Assembly: GCA_023300255.1 (NCBI GenBank) | Contig: JALZWC010000317.1 | Coordinates: 1 to 5,059 of the forward strand | Length of the DNA: 5,059 bases | Reading direction: 5' to 3' | Origin: Saprospiraceae bacterium | Lineage (GTDB): Bacteria > Bacteroidota > Bacteroidia > Chitinophagales > Saprospiraceae | Part shown: positions 5,037 to 5,059 of the stretch, one piece after another | Layout: each line of letters begins with the position of its first letter | Numbering within the stretch: the first letter of the stretch is position 1 | Position numbers and translations under genes: made by a program | The notes under the pieces: generated by a model | What the model was told of the DNA's origin: nothing | Seen by the model: the letters and a program-made list of their open reading frames with translations, nothing else | Database searches by the model: none

Positions 5037-5059
5037 TTTGTCCAGCAACAGGAAGTTGC
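5037..5059. repeat. Palindromic hairpin unit, copy 2, inverted and cut by the window edge
   Basis: The visible part reads TTTGTCC-A-GCAAC-AGGAA-GTTGC. It equals the reverse complement of copy 1 except for one loop base (A for G), so the two units face each other across a 21-base linker (5016-5036). The closing GGACAAA arm should lie just beyond the window. Confidence 0.7.

Larger units (their letters stand above)
4552..5059. other. 508-base stretch without a convincing gene
   Basis: Upstream of the AAA+ gene I find no open frame that starts with ATG and exceeds a few codons on either strand. The first 300 bases are extremely AT-rich, with small palindromes such as GTATAATATAC (4704-4714) and ACTATATATAGT (4749-4760). 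A weak box, TATCTTTC on the minus strand (4598-4605), could be part of the AAA+ promoter but has no -33 partner. The rest holds a plus-strand terminator, a repeated 16-base motif and a GC-richer palindromic cluster at the edge. A minus-strand frame (5059-4939) of 39 codons is open to the window edge; it runs through the hairpins and is probably not a real gene. Confidence 0.6.

Noticed and set aside
4939..5059. Minus-strand frame of 39 codons, open at the window edge and containing KPSLKWELLRHF
   Set aside because: It runs straight through the inverted hairpins, has no start codon in the window and sits in a repeat. Another frame is also open over part of the same stretch. It is more likely translated repeat DNA than a gene.
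4985..5059. Integron attC site
   Set aside because: The arms are palindromic, but the RYYYAAC / GTTRRRY core boxes expected at attC ends are absent, and no integrase or cassette gene is seen.
4985..5059. CRISPR array
   Set aside because: There are only two units in opposite orientation with a 21-base linker; CRISPR repeats are direct and regularly spaced, and no cas gene is present.

Overview
The window most likely comes from a member of the Bacteroidota. Four of its five genes lack a Shine-Dalgarno sequence at normal spacing and have A/T-rich leaders. A promoter-like TAnnTTTG box occurs upstream of one gene. The base composition is AT-rich and the proteins have a Bacteroidota-like character. 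I cannot name the genus. A marine Saprospirales-type organism is possible, but that is a guess.

All five recognisable genes lie on the minus strand, so transcription runs from right to left. In that order they are: a MoxR/ChlI-like AAA+ ATPase (4551-3073); a YrdC/YciO-domain protein of the threonylcarbamoyl-AMP synthase superfamily (2986-2372); an Rpn-type PD-(D/E)XK nuclease (2271-1414); a cytoplasmic DsbA/FrnE-like CPWC oxidoreductase (1366-746); and the first 211 residues of DNA polymerase IV, dinB (635-1), cut by the window edge. The gaps are 86, 100, 47 and 110 bases. A strong hairpin follows the AAA+ gene, and the Rpn gene has its own promoter-like box. This looks more like several short transcription units in a row than one functional operon, and the products share no obvious pathway.

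The right end (4552-5059) has no convincing gene. It begins extremely AT-rich (about 17% GC over 4701-4800). It contains a clear intrinsic terminator that points rightward although no plus-strand gene lies upstream of it. It then changes to about 51% GC over the last 79 bases. That end carries two copies of a self-complementary hairpin unit in opposite orientation, the second cut by the window edge. A 16-base motif next to them recurs about 310 bases away with a 3-base insertion. This repeat cluster is the least explained part of the window.

The coding part is mostly ordinary housekeeping or accessory content. The points worth checking are the palindromic repeat cluster, the orphan plus-strand terminator, the Rpn nuclease with an inverted repeat around its presumed promoter, and the YciO-like rather than TsaC-like active site of the YrdC-domain protein.
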